Positions 26,101 to 40,600 of a stretch of 64,000 nucleotides of DNA are shown here, one piece after another; positions within the stretch are counted from its first letter, which is position 1, and every line of letters starts with the position of its first letter. Under the pieces are notes generated by a model that saw only the letters and a list, made by a program, of their open reading frames with translations, made no database searches and was not told the DNA's origin. This DNA comes from Blastomussa wellsi. Taxonomy: Eukaryota; Cnidaria; Anthozoa; Scleractinia; Plerogyridae. A program made the translations under genes and the position numbers. The stretch lies in contig OX393568.1 in NCBI GenBank assembly GCA_947652115.1, positions 11,131,447 to 11,195,446 on the forward strand, written 5' to 3'.

Positions 26101-28349
26101 GACGAGAACATCGTAATTTCAACGTTTCGCGGCACCCGCAATTTTTTAGCAAAAAATGAAATTTTTCGGAAAGCCAAAAAGCTATTTTTGGGAACTTCAT
26201 CCGAATCGGCTAAAATTTTACCGCAAATGTGCGCGCAGTGTTCTTATGACGAGAACATCGTAATTTCAACGTTTCGCGGCACCCGCAATTTTTTAGCAAA
26301 AAATGAAATTTTTCGGGAGGCCACAAAGTGATTTTTGGGAACTTCGTCCGAATCGGCTGAAATTAAAGCACAAATGTGCGCGCAGTGTTCTTATGACGAG
26401 AACATCGTAATTTCAACGTTTCGCGGCACGCGCAATTTTTTAGCAAAAAATCAAATTTTTCGGAAAGCCAAAAAGTGATTTTGGGAACTTCGTCCGAATC
26501 GGCTGAAATTAAAGCGCAAATGTGCGCGCAGTGTTCTTATGACGAGAACATCGTAATTTCAACGTTTCGCGGCACCCGCAATTTTTTAGCAAAAAATGAA
26601 ATTTTTCGGGAGGCCAAAAAGTGATTTTTGGGAAGTTCGTCCGAATCGGCTGAAATTAAACCGCAAATGTGCGCGCAGTGTTCTTATGACGAGAACATCG
26701 TAATTTCAACGTTTCGCGGCACCTGCAATTTTTTAGCGAAAAATGAAATTTTTCGGAAGGCCAAAAAGTGATTGTTGGGAACTTCATCCGAATCGGCTGA
26801 AATGAAAGCGCAACTGTGCGCGCAGTGTTCTTATGACGAGAACATCGTACTTTCAACGTTTCTCGGACCGCGCAATTTTTTAGCAAAAAAAGAAATTTTT
26901 CGGAAGGCCAAAAAGTGATTTTTGGGAACTTCGTCCGAAGCGGCTGAAATTAAAGCGCAAATGTGCGCGCAGTGTTCTTATGACGAGAACTTCGTAATTG
27001 CAACGTTTCGTGGCACCCGCAATTTTTTAGCAAAAAATGAAATTTTTCAGAAGGCCAAAAAGTGATTTTTGGGAACTTCGTCCGAATCGGCTGAAATAAA
27101 AGCGCAAATGTGCGCGCAGTGTTCTTATGACGAGAACATCGTAATTTCAACGTTTCGCGGCACCCGCATTTTTTTAGCAAAAAATGAAATATTTCGGAAG
27201 GCCAAAAAGTGATTTTTGGGAACTTCGTCCGAATCGGCTGAAATTAAAGCGCAAATGTGCGCGCAGTGTTCTTATGACGAGAACATCGTAATTTCAACGT
27301 TTCGCGGCACCCGCAATTTTTTAGCAAAAAATGAAATTTTTCGGAAGACCAAAAAGTGATTTTTGGGAACTTCGTCGGAATCGGCTTAAATGAAAGCGCA
27401 AATGTGCGCGCAGTGTTCTTATGACGAGAACATCGTAATTTCAACGTTTCGCGGCACCCGCAATTTTTTAGCAAAACGTGAAATTTTTCGGAAGGCCAAA
27501 GAGTGATTTTTGGGAACTTCGTCCGAATTGGCTGAAATTTTACCGCAAATGTGCGCGCAGTGTTCTTATGACGAGAACATCGTAATTTCAACGTTTCGCG
27601 GCACCCGCAATTTTTTAGCAAAAAATGAAATTTTTCGGAAAGCCAAAAAGTGATTTTTCGGAACTTTGTCCGAATCGGCTTAAATTTTACCACAAATGTG
27701 CGCGCAGTGTTCTTATGACGAGAACATCGTAATTTCAACGTTTCGCAGAACGCGCAATTTTTTAGCAAAAAATGAAATTTTTCGGAAGGCCAAAAAGTGA
27801 TTTTTGGGAACTTCGTCCGAATCGGCTGAAATTAAAGCGCAAATGTGCGCGCAGTGTTCTTATGACGAGAACATCGTAATTTCAACGTTTCGCGGCACCC
27901 GCAATTTTTTAGCGAAAAATGAAATTTTTCGGAAGGCCAAAAAGTGATCGTTGGGAACTTCATCCGAATCGGCTGAAATGAAAGCGCAACTGTGCGCGCA
28001 GTGTTCTTATGACGAGAACATCGTACTTTTAACGTTTCGCGGAACGCGCAATTTTTTAGCAAAAAAAGAAATTTTTCGGAAGGCCAAAAAGTGATTTTTG
28101 GGAACTTCGTCCGAAGCGGCTGAAATTAAAGCGCAAATGTGCGCGCAGTGTTCTTATGACGAGAACTTCGTAATTGCAACGTTTCGTGGCACTCGCAATT
28201 TTTTAGCAAAAAATGAAATTTTTCGGGAGGCCAAAAACTGATTTTTGGGAACTTCGTCCGAATCGACTTAAATGAAAGCGCAAGTTGCGCGCAGTGTTCT
28301 TATGACGAGAACATCGTAATTTCAACGTTTCGCGGCACCCGCAATTTTT

Positions 28350-31300
28350 TAGCAAAAAATGAAATTTTTCGGGAGGCCAAAAAGTGATTTTTGGAACTTC
28401 GTCCGAATCGCCTGAAATTAAAGCGCAAATGTGCGCGCAGTGTTCTTATGACGAGAACATCGTAATTTCAACGTTTCGCGGCACCCGCAATTTTTTAGCA
28501 AAAAATGAAATTTTTCGGAAGACCAAAAAGTGATTTTTGGGAACTTCGTCGAAATCGGCTTAAATGAAAGCGCAAATGTGCGCGCAGTGTTCTTATGACG
28601 AGAACATCGTAATTTCAACGTTTCGCGGCACCCGCAATTTTTTAGCAAAACGTGAAATTTTTCGGAACGCCAAAAAGTGATTTTTGGGAACTTCGTCCGA
28701 ATCGGCTGAAATTTTACCGCAAATGTGCGCGCAGTGTTCTTATGACGAGAACATCGTAATTTCAACGTTTCGCGGCACCCGCAATTTTTTAGCAAAAAAT
28801 GAAATTTTTCGGAAAGCCAAAAAGTGATTTTTCGGAACTTTGTCCGAATCGGCTTAAATTTTACCACAAATGTGCGCGCAGTGTTCTTATGACGAGAACA
28901 TCGTAATTTCAACGTTTCGCGGAACGCGCAATTTTTTAGCAAAAAATGAAATTTTTCGGAAGGCCAAAAAGTGATTTTTGGGAACTTCGTCCGAATCGGC
29001 TGAAATTAAAGCGCAAATGTGCGCGCAGTGTTCTTATGACGAGAACATCGTAATTTCAACGTTTCGCGGCACCCGCAATTTTTTAGCGAAAAATGAAATT
29101 TTTCGGAAGGCCAAAAAGTGATCGTTGGGAACTTCATCCGAATCGGCTGAAATGAAAGCGCAACTGTGCGCGCAGTGTTCTTATGACGAGAACATCGTAC
29201 TTTTAACGTTTCGGGGAACGCGCAATTTTTTAGCAAAAAAAGAAATTTTTCGGAAGGCCAAAAAGTGATTTTTGGGAACTTCGTCCGAAGCGGCTGAAAT
29301 TAAAGCGCAAATGTGCGCGCAGTGTTCTTATGACGAGAACTTCGTAATTGCAACGTTTCGTGGCACTCGCAATTTTTTAGCAAAAAATGAAATTTTTCGG
29401 GAGGCCAAAAACTGATTTTTGGGAACTTCGTCCGAATCGACTTAAATGAAAGCGCAAGTTGCGCGCAGTGTTCTTATGACGAGAACATCGTAATTTCAAC
29501 GTTTCGCGGCACCCGCAATTTTTTAGCAAAAAATGAAATTTTTCGGAAGGCCAAAAAGTGATTTTTGGGAACTTCGTCCGAATCGGCTGAAATAAAAGCG
29601 CAAATGTGCGCGCAGTGTTCTTATGACGAGAACATCGTAATTTCAACGTTTCGCGGCACCCGCAATTTTTTAGCAAAAAATGAAATTTTTCGGAAGGCCA
29701 AAAAGTGATTTTTTGGAACTTCGTCCGAATCGGCTGAAATTAAAGCGCAAATGTGCGCGCAGTGTTCTTATGACGAGAACATCGTAATTTCAACGTTTCG
29801 CGGCACGCGCAATTTTTTAGCAAAAAATCAAATTTTTCGGAAGGCCAAAAAGTGATTTTTGGGAACTTCGTCCGAATCGGCTGAAATTAAAGCGCAAATG
29901 TGCGCGCAGTGTTCTTATGACGAGAACATCGTAATTTCAACGTTTCGCGGCACCCGCAATTTTTTAGCAAAAAATGAAATTTTTCGGGAGGCCAAAAAGT
30001 GATTTTTGGAACTTCGTCCGAATCGCCTGAAATTAAAGCGCAAATGTGCGCGCAGTGTTCTTATGACGAGAACATCGTAATTTCAACGTTTCGCGGCACC
30101 CGCAATTTTTTAGCAAAACGTGAAATTTTTCGGAAGGCCAAAGAGTGATTTTTGGGAACTTCGTCCGAATCGGCTGAAATTTTACCGCAAATGTGCGCGC
30201 AGTGTTCTTATGACGAGAACATCGTAATTTCAACGTTTCGCGGCACCCGCAATTTTTTAGCAAAAAATGAAATTTTTCGGAAAGCCAAAAAGTGATTTTT
30301 CGGAACTTCGTCCGAATCGGCTTAAATTTTACCACAAATGTGCGCGCAGTGTTCTTATGACGAGAACATCGTAATTTCAACGTTTCGCGGAACGCGCAAT
30401 TTTTTAGCAAAAAATGAAATTTTTCGGGAGGCCAAAAAGTGATTTTTGGGAACTTCGTCCGAATCGGCTGAAATTAAAGCGCAAATGTGCGCGCAGTGTT
30501 CTTATGACGAGAACATCGTAATTTCAACGTTTCGCGGCACCCGCAATTTTTTAGCAAAACGTGAAATTTTTCGGAAGGCCAAAGAGTGATTTTTGGGAAC
30601 TTCGTCCGAATCGGCTGAAATTTTACCGCAAATGTGCGCGCAGTGTTCTTATGACGAGAACATCGTAATTTCAACGTTTCGCGGCACCCGCAATTTTTTA
30701 GCAAAAAATGAAATTTTTCGGAAAGCCAAAAAGTGAGTTTTCGGAACTTCGTCCGAATCGGCTTAAATTTTACCACAAATGTGCGCGCAGTGTTCTTATG
30801 ACGAGAACATCGTAATTTCAACGTTTCGCGGAACGCGCAATTTTTTAGCAAAAAATGAAATTTTTCGGGAGGCCAAAAAGTGATTTTTGGGAACTTCGTC
30901 CGAATCGGCTGAAATTAAAGCGCAAATGTGCGCGCAGTGTTCTTATGACGAGAACATCGTAATTTCAACGTTTCGCGGCACCCGCAATTTTTTAGCAGAA
31001 AATGAAATTTTTCGGAAGGCCAAAAAGTGATTTTTTGGAACTTCGTCCGAATCGGCTGAAATTAAAGCGCATATGTGCGCGCAGTGTTCTTATGACGAGA
31101 ACATCGTAATTTCAACGTTTCGCGGCACGCGCAATTTTTTAGCAAAAAATGAAATTTTTCGGAAGGCCAAAAAGTGATTTTTGTGAACTTCGTCCGAATC
31201 GGCTGAAATTAAAGCGCAAATGTGCGCGCAGTGTTCTTATGACGAGAACATCGTAATTTCAACGTTTCGCCGCACCCGCAATTTTTTAGCAAAAAATGAA

Positions 31301-34300
31301 ATTTTTCGGAAGGCCAAAAAGTGATTTTTGGGAACTTCGTCCGAATCGGCTGAAATAAAAGCGCAAATGTGCGCGCAGTGTTCTTATGACGAGAACATCG
31401 TAATTTCAACGTTTCGCGGAACGCGCAATTTTTTAGCAAAAAAAAAAATTTTTCGGAAGGCCAAAAAGTGATTTTTGGGAACTTCGTCCGAATCGCCTGA
31501 AATTAAAGCGCAAATGTGCGCGCAGTGTTCTTATGACGAGAACATCGTAATTTCAACGTTTCGCGGCACCCGCAATTTTTTAGCAAAAAATGAAATTTTT
31601 CGGGAAGCCAGAAAGTGATTTTTGGGAACTTCGTCCGAATCGGCTGAAATTAAAGCGCAAATGTGCGCGCAGTGTTCTTATGACGAGAACATCGTAATTT
31701 CAACGTTTCGCGGCACCCGCAATTTTTTAGCAAAAAATGAAATTTTTCGGAAGGCCAAAAAGTGATTTTTTGAAACTTTGTCCGAATCGGCTGAAATTAA
31801 AGCGCAAATGTGCGCGCAGTGTTCTTATGACGAGAACATCGTAATTTCAACGTTTCGCGGCACGCGCAATTTTTTAGCAAAAAATGAAATTTTTCGGAAG
31901 GCCAAAAAGTGATTTTTGGGAACTTCGTCCGAATCGGCTGAAATTAAAGGGCAAATGTGCGCGCAGTGTTCTTATGACGAGAACATCGTAATTTCAACAT
32001 CTCGCGGCACCCGCAATTTTTTATCAAAAAATGAAATTTTTCGGAAGGCCAAAAAGTGATTTTTTGGAACCTCGTCCGAATCGGCTGAAATTAAAGCGCA
32101 AATGTGCGCGCAGTGTTCTTATGACGAGAACATCGTAATTTCAACGTTTCGCGGCACCCGCAATTTTTTAGCAAAAAATGAAATTTTTCGGAAGGCCACA
32201 AAGTGATTTTTGGGAACTTCGTCCGAATCGGCTGAAATAAAAGCGCAAATGTGCGCGCAGTGTTCTTATGACGAGAACATCGTAATTTCAACGTTTCGCG
32301 GCACGCGAAATTTTTTAGCAAAAAATCAAATTTATCGGAAAGCCAAAAAGTGATTTTTGGGAACTTCGTCCGAATCGGCTGAAATTAAAGCGCAAATGTG
32401 CGCGCAGTGTTCTTATGACGAGAACATCGTAATTTCAACGTTTCGCGGCACCCGCAATTTTTTAGCAAAAAATGAAATTTTTCGGAAAGCCAAAAAGTTA
32501 TTTTTGGGAACTTCGTCCGAATCGGCTAAAATTTTACCGCAAATGTGCGCGCAGTGTTCTTATGACGAGAACATCGTAATTTCAACGTTTCGCGGCACCC
32601 GCAATTTTTTAGCAAAAAATGAAATTTTTGGGGAGGCCAAAAAGTGATTTTTGGGAACCTGTGTCCGAATCGGCTGAAATTAAAGCGCAAATGTGCGCGC
32701 AGTGTTCTTATGACGAGAACATCGTAATTTCAACGTTTCGCGGCACCCGCAATTTTTTAGCGAAAAATGAAATTTTTCGGAAGGGCAAAAAGTGATTGTT
32801 GGGAACTTCGTCCGAATCGGCTGAAATGAAAGCGCAACTGTGCGCGCAGTGTTCTTATGACGAGAACATCGTAATTTCAACGTTTCGCGGAACGCGCAAT
32901 TTTTTACCAAAAAAAGAAATTTTTCGGAAGGCCAAAAAGTGATTTTTGGGAACTTCGTCCGAATCGGCTGAAATTAAAGCGCAAATGTGCGCGCAGTGTT
33001 CTTATGACGAGAACATCGTAATTTCAACGTTTCGCGGCACCCGCAATTTTTTAGCAAAAAATGAAATTTTTCGGGAGGCCAAAAAGTGATTTTTGGAACT
33101 TCGTCCGAATCGCCTGAAATTAAAGCGCAAATGTGCGCGCAGTGTTCTTATGACGAGAACATCGTAATTTCAACGTTTCGCGGCACCCGCAATTTTTTAG
33201 CAAAAAATGAAATTTTTCGGAAGACCAAAAAGTGATTTTTGGGAACTTCGTCGAAATCGGCTTAAATGAAAGCGCAAATGTGCGCGCAGTGTTCTTATGA
33301 CGAGAACATCGTAATTTCAACGTTTCGCGGCACCCGCAATTTTTTAGCAAAACGTGAAATTTTTCGGAACGCCAAAAAGTGATTTTTGGGAACTTCGTCC
33401 GAATCGGCTGAAATTTTACCGCAAATGTGCGCGCAGTGTTCTTATGACGAGAACATCGTAATTTCAACGTTTCGCGGCACCCGCAATTTTTTAGCAAAAA
33501 ATGAAATTTTTCGGAAAGCCAAAAAGTGATTTTTCGGAACTTCGTCCGAATCGGCTTAAATTTTACCACAAATGTGCGCGCAGTGTTCTTATGACGAGAA
33601 CATCGTAATTTCAACGTTTCGCGGAACGCGCAATTTTTTAGCAAAAAATGAAATTTTTCGGAAGGCCAATAAGTGATTTTTGGGAACTTCGTCCGAATCG
33701 GCTGAAATTAAAGCGCAAATGTGCGCGCAGTGTTCTTATGACGAGAACATCGTAATTTCAACGTTTCGCGGCACCCGCAATTTTTTAGCGAAAAATGAAA
33801 TTTTTCGGAAGGCCAAAAAGTGATCGTTGGGAACTTCATCAGAATCGGCTGAAATGAAAGCGCAACTGTGCGCGCAGTGTTCTTATGACGAGAACATCGT
33901 AATTTCAACGTTTCGCGGCACCCGCAATTTTTTAGCAAAAAATGAAATTTTTCGGAAAGCCAAAAAGTGATTTTTCGGAACTTTGTCCGAATCGGCTTAA
34001 ATTTTACCACAAATGTGCGCGCAGTGTTCTTATGACGAGAACATCGTAATTTCAACGTTTCGCGGAACGCGCAATTTTTTAGCAAAAAATGAAATTTTTC
34101 GGAAGGCCAAAAAGTGATTTTTGGGAACTTCGTCCGAATCGGCTGAAATTAAAGCGCAAATGTGCGCGCAGTGTTCTTATGACGAGAACATCGTAATTTC
34201 AACGTTTCGCGGCACCCGCAATTTTTTAGCGAAAAATGAAATTTTTCGGAAGGCCAAAAAGTGATCGTTGGGAACTTCATCCGAATCGGCTGAAATGAAA

Positions 34301-37300
34301 GCGCAACTGTGCGCGCAGTGTTCTTATGACGAGAACATCGTACTTTTAACGTTTCGGGGAACGCGCAATTTTTTAGCAAAAAAAGAAATTTTTCGGAAGG
34401 CCAAAACGTGATTTTTGGGAACTTCGTCCGAAGCGGCTGAAATTAAAGCGCAAATGTGCGCGCAGTGTTCTTATGACGAGAACTTCGTAATTGCAACGTT
34501 TCGTGGCACTCGCAATTTTTTAGCAAAAAATGAAATTTTTCGGGAGGCCAAAAACTGATTTTTGGGAACTTCGTCCGAATCGACTTAAATGAAAGCGCAA
34601 GTTGCGCGCAGTGTTCTTATGACGAGAACATCGTAATTTCAACGTTTCGCGGCACCCGCAATTTTTTAGCAAAAAATGAAATTTTTCGGAAGGCCAAAAA
34701 GTGATTTTTGGGAACTTCGTCCGAATCGGCTGAAATAAAAGCGCAAATGTGCGCGCAGTGTTCTTATGACGAGAACATCGTAATTTCAACGTTTCGCGGC
34801 ACCCGCAATTTTTTAGCAAAAAATGAAATTTTTCGGAAGGCCAAAAAGTGATTTTTTGGAACTTCGTCCGAATCGGCTGAAATTAAAGCGCAAATGTGCG
34901 CGCAGTGTTCTTATGACGAGAACATCGTAATTTCAACGTTTCGCGGCACGCGCAATTTTTTAGCAAAAAATCAAATTTTTCGGAAGGCCAAAAAGTGATT
35001 TTTGGGAACTTCGTCCGAATCGGCTGAAATTAAAGCGCAAATGTGCGCGCAGTGTTCTTATGACGAGAACATCGTAATTTCAACGTTTCGCGGCACCCGC
35101 AATTTTTTAGCAAAAAATGAAATTTTTCGGGAGGCCAAAAAGTGATTTTTGGAACTTCGTCCGAATCGCCTGAAATTAAAGCGCAAATGTGCGCGCAGTG
35201 TTCTTATGACGAGAACATCGTAATTTCAACGTTTCGCGGCACCCGCAATTTTTTAGCAAAACGTGAAATTTTTCGGAAGGCCAAAGAGTGATTTTTGGGA
35301 ACTTCGTCCGAATCGGCTGAAATTTTACCGCAAATGTGCGCGCAGTGTTCTTATGACGAGAACATCGTAATTTCAACGTTTCGCGGCACCCGCAATTTTT
35401 TAGCAAAAAATGAAATTTTTCGGAAAGCCAAAAAGTGATTTTTCGGAACTTCGTCCGAATCGGCTTAAATTTTACCACAAATGTGCGCGCAGTGTTCTTA
35501 TGACGAGAACATCGTAATTTCAACGTTTCGCGGAACGCGCAATTTTTTAGCAAAAAATGAAATTTTTCGGGAGGCCAAAAAGTGATTTTTGGGAACTTCG
35601 TCCGAATCGGCTGAAATTAAAGCGCAAATGTGCGCGCAGTGTTCTTATGACGAGAACATCGTAATTTCAACGTTTCGCGGCACCCGCAATTTTTTAGCAG
35701 AAAATGAAATTTTTCGGAAGGCCAAAAAGTGATTTTTTGGAACTTCGTCCGAATCGGCTGAAATTAAAGCGCATATGTGCGCGCAGTGTTCTTATGACGA
35801 GAACATCGTAATTTCAACGTTTCGCGGCACGCGCAATTTTTTAGCAAAAAATGAAATTTTTCGAAAGGCCAAAAAGTGATTTTTGTGAACTTCGTCCGAA
35901 TCGGCTGAAATTAAAGCGCAAATGTGCGCGCAGTGTTCTTATGACGAGAACATCGTAATTTCAACGTTTCGCCGCACCCGCAATTTTTTAGCAAAAAATG
36001 AAATTTTTCGGAAGGCCAAAAAGTGATTTTTGGGAACTTCGTCCGAATCGGCTGAAATAAAAGCGCAAATGTGCGCGCAGTGTTCTTATGACGAGAACAT
36101 CGTAATTTCAACGTTTCGCGGAACGCGCAATTTTTTAGCAAAAAAAAAAATTTTTCGGAAGGCCAAAAAGTGATTTTTGGGAACTTCGTCCGAATCGCCT
36201 GAAATTAAAGCGCAAATGTGCGCGCAGTGTTCTTATGACGAGAACATCGTAATTTCAACGTTTCGCGGCACCCGCAATTTTTTAGCAAAAAATGAAATTT
36301 TTCGGGAAGCCAGAAAGTGATTTTTGGGAACTTCGTCCGAATCGGCTGAAATTAAAGCGCAAATGTGCGCGCAGTGTTCTTATGACGAGAACATCGTAAT
36401 TTCAACGTTTCGCGGCACCCGCAATTTTTTAGCAAAAAATGAAATTTTTCGGAAGGCCAAAAAGTGATTTTTTGAAACTTTGTCCGAATCGGCTGAAATT
36501 AAAGCGCAAATGTGCGCGCAGTGTTCTTATGACGAGAACATCGTAATTTCAACGTTTCGCGGCACGCGCAATTTTTTAGCAAAAAATGAAATTTTTCGGA
36601 AGGCCAAAAAGTGATTTTTGGGAACTTCGTCCGAATCGGCTGAAATTAAAGGGCAAATGTGCGCGCAGTGTTCTTATGACGAGAACATCGTAATTTCAAC
36701 ATCTCGCGGCACCCGCAATTTTTTATCAAAAAATGAAATTTTTCGGAAGGCCAAAAAGTGATTTTTTGGAACCTCGTCCGAATCGGCTGAAATTAAAGCG
36801 CAAATGTGCGCGCAGTGTTCTTATGACGAGAACATCGTAATTTCAACGTTTCGCGGCACCCGCAATTTTTTAGCAAAAAATGAAATTTTTCGGAAGGCCA
36901 CAAAGTGATTTTTGGGAACTTCGTCCGAATCGGCTGAAATAAAAGCGCAAATGTGCGCGCAGTGTTCTTATGACGAGAACATCGTAATTTCAACGTTTCG
37001 CGGCACGCGAAATTTTTTAGCAAAAAATCAAATTTATCGGAAAGCCAAAAAGTGATTTTTGGGAACTTCGTCCGAATCGGCTGAAATTAAAGCGCAAATG
37101 TGCGCGCAGTGTTCTTATGACGAGAACATCGTAATTTCAACGTTTCGCGGCACCCGCAATTTTTTAGCAAAAAATGAAATTTTTCGGAAAGCCAAAAAGT
37201 TATTTTTGGGAACTTCGTCCGAATCGGCTAAAATTTTACCGCAAATGTGCGCGCAGTGTTCTTATGACGAGAACATCGTAATTTCAACGTTTCGCGGCAC

Positions 37301-37660
37301 CCGCAATTTTTTAGCAAAAAATGAAATTTTTGGGGAGGCCAAAAAGTGATTTTTGGGAACCTGTGTCCGAATCGGCTGAAATTAAAGCGCAAATGTGCGC
37401 GCAGTGTTCTTATGACGAGAACATCGTAATTTCAACGTTTCGCGGCACCCGCAATTTTTTAGCGAAAAATGAAATTTTTCGGAAGGGCAAAAAGTGATTG
37501 TTGGGAACTTCGTCCGAATCGGCTGAAATGAAAGCGCAACTGTGCGCGCAGTGTTCTTATGACGAGAACATCGTAATTTCAACGTTTCGCGGAACGCGCA
37601 ATTTTTTAGCAAAAAAAGAAATTTTTCGGAAGGCCAAAAAGTGATTTTTGGGAACTTCGT
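28350..37660. repeat. 4.7-kb segmental duplication within the satellite
   Basis: Monomer order and private variants at 28350-32960 recur at 33052-37660 with an offset of 4702 bp (32 units less 2 bp). Two 441-bp (three-monomer) differences, a gain near 33850-34290 and a loss relative to 30474-30914, cancel out. Confidence 0.8.
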
Positions 37661-40600
37661 CCGAATCGGCTGAAATTAAAGCGCAAATGTGCGCGCAGTG
37701 TTCTTATGACGAGAACATCGTAATTTCAACGTTTCGCGGCACCCGCAATTTTTTAGCAAAAAATGAAATTTTTCGGGAGGCCAAAAAGTGATTTTTGGAA
37801 CTTCGTCCGAATCGCCTGAAATTAAAGCGCAAATGTGCGCGCAGTGTTCTTATGACGAGAACATCGTAATTTCAACGTTTCGCGGCACCCGCAATTTTTT
37901 AGCAAAAAATGAAATTTTTCGGAAGACCAAAAAGTGATTTTTGGGAACTTCGTCGAAATCGGCTTAAATGAAAGCGCAAATGTGCGCGCAGTGTTCTTAT
38001 GACGAGAACATCGTAATTTCAACGTTTCGCGGCACCCGCAATTTTTTAGCAAAACGTGAAATTTTTCGGAACGCCAAAAAGTGATTTTTGGGAACTTCGT
38101 CCGAATCGGCTGAAATTTTACCGCAAATGTGCGCGCAGTGTTCTTATGACGAGAACATCGTAATTTCAACGTTTCGCGGCACCCGCAATTTTTTAGTAAA
38201 AAATGAAATTTTTCGGAAAGCCAAAAAGTGATTTTTCGGAACTTTGTCCGAATCGGCTTAAATTTTACCACAAATGTGCGCGCAGTGTTCTTATGACGAG
38301 AACATCGTAATTTCAACGTTTCGCGGAACGCGCAATTTTTTAGCAAAAAATGAAATTTTTCGGAAGGCCAAAAAGTGATTTTTGGGAACTTCGTCCGAAT
38401 CGGCTGAAATTAAAGCGCAAATGTGCGCGCAGTGTTCTTATGACGAGAACATCGTAATTTCAACGTTTCGCGGCACCCGCAATTTTTTAGCGAAAAATGA
38501 AATTTTTCGGAAGGCCAAAAAGTGATCGTTGGGAACTTCATCAGAATCGGCTGAAATGAAAGCGCAACTGTGCGCGCAGTGTTCTTATGACGAGAACATC
38601 GTACTTTTAACGTTTCGCGGAACGCGCAATTTTTTAGCAAAAAAAGAAATTTTTCGGAAGGCCAAAAAGTGATTTTTGGGAACTTCGTCCGAAGCGGCTG
38701 AAATTAAAGCGCAAATGTGCGCGCAGTGTTCTTATGACGAGAACTTCGTAATTGCAACGTTTCGTGGCACTCGCAATTTTTTAGCAAAAAATCAAATTTT
38801 TCGGAAGGCCAAAAAGTGATTTTTGGGAACTTCGTCCGAATCGGCTGAAATTAAAGCGCAAATGTGCGCGCAGTGTTCTTATGACGAGAACATCGTAATT
38901 TCAACGTTTCGCGGCACCCGCAATTTTTTAGCAAAAAATGAAATTTTTCGGGAGGCCAAAAAGTGATTTTTGGAACTTCGTCCGAATCGCCTGAAATTAA
39001 AGCGCAAATGTGCGCGCAGTGTTCTTATGACGAGAACATCGTAATTTCAACGTTTCGCGGCACCCGCAATTTTTTAGCAAAACGTGAAATTTTTCGGAAG
39101 GCCAAAGAGTGATTTTTGGGAACTTCGTCCGAATCGGCTGAAATTTTACCGCAAATGTGCGCGCAGTGTTCTTATGACGAGAACATCGTAATTTCAACGT
39201 TTCGCGGCACCCGCAATTTTTTAGCAAAAAATGAAATTTTTCAGAAAGCCAAAAAGTGATTTTTCGGAACTTCGTCCGAATCGGCTTAAATTTTACCACA
39301 AATGTGCGCGCAGTGTTCTTATGACGAGAACATCGTAATTTCAACGTTTCGCGGAACGCGCAATTTTTTAGCAAAAAATGAAATTTTTCGGGAGGCCAAA
39401 AAGTGATTTTTGGGAACTTCGTCCGAATCGGCTGAAATTAAAGCGCAAATGTGCGCGCAGTGTTCTTATGACGAGAACATCGTAATTTCAACGTTTCGCG
39501 GCACCCGCAATTTTTTAGCAGAAAATGAAATTTTTCGGAAGGCCAAAAAGTGATTTTTTGGAACTTCGTCCGAATCGGCTGAAATTAAAGCGCATATGTG
39601 CGCGCAGTGTTCTTATGACGAGAACATCGTAATTTCAACGTTTCGCGGCACGCGCAATTTTTTAGCAAAAAATGAAATTTTTCGGAAGGCCAAAAAGTGA
39701 TTTTTGTGAACTTCGTCCGAATCGGCTGAAATTAAAGCGCAAATGTGCGCGCAGTGTTCTTATGACGAGAACATCGTAATTTCAACGTTTCGCGGCACCC
39801 GCAATTTTTTAGCAAAAAATGAAATTTTTCGGAAGGCCAAAAAGTGATTTTTGGGAACTTCGTCCGAATCGGCTGAAATTAAAGCGCAAATGTGCGCGCA
39901 GTGTTCTTATGACGAGAACATCGTAATTTCAACGTTTCGCGGCACCCGCAATTTTTTAGCAAAAAATGAAATTTTTCGGGAAGCCAGAAAGTGATTTTTG
40001 GGAACTTCGTCCGAATCGGCTGAAATTAAAGCGCAAATGTGCGCGCAGTGTTCTTATGACGAGAACATCGTAATTTCAACGTTTCGCGGCACCCGCAATT
40101 TTTTAGCAAAAAATGAAATTTTTCGGAAGGCCAAAAAGTGATTTTTTGAAACTTTGTCCGAATCGGCTGAAATTAAAGCGCAAATGTGCGCGCAGTGTTC
40201 TTATGACGAGAACATCGTAATTTCAACGTTTCGCGGCACGCGCAATTTTTTAGCAAAAAATGAAATTTTTCGGAAGGCCAAAAAGTGATTTTTGGGAACT
40301 TCGTCCGAATCGGCTGAAATTAAAGGGCAAATGTGCGCGCAGTGTTCTTATGACGAGAACATCGTAATTTCAACATCTCGCGGCACCCGCAATTTTTTAT
40401 CAAAAAATGAAATTTTTCGGAAGGCCAAAAAGTGATTTTTTGGAACCTCGTCCGAATCGGCTGAAATTAAAGCGCAAATGTGCGCGCAGTGTTCTTATGA
40501 CGAGAACATCGTAATTTCAACGTTTCGCGGCACCCGCAATTTTTTAGCAAAAAATGAAATTTTTCGGAAGGCCACAAAGTGATTTTTGGGAACTTCGTCC

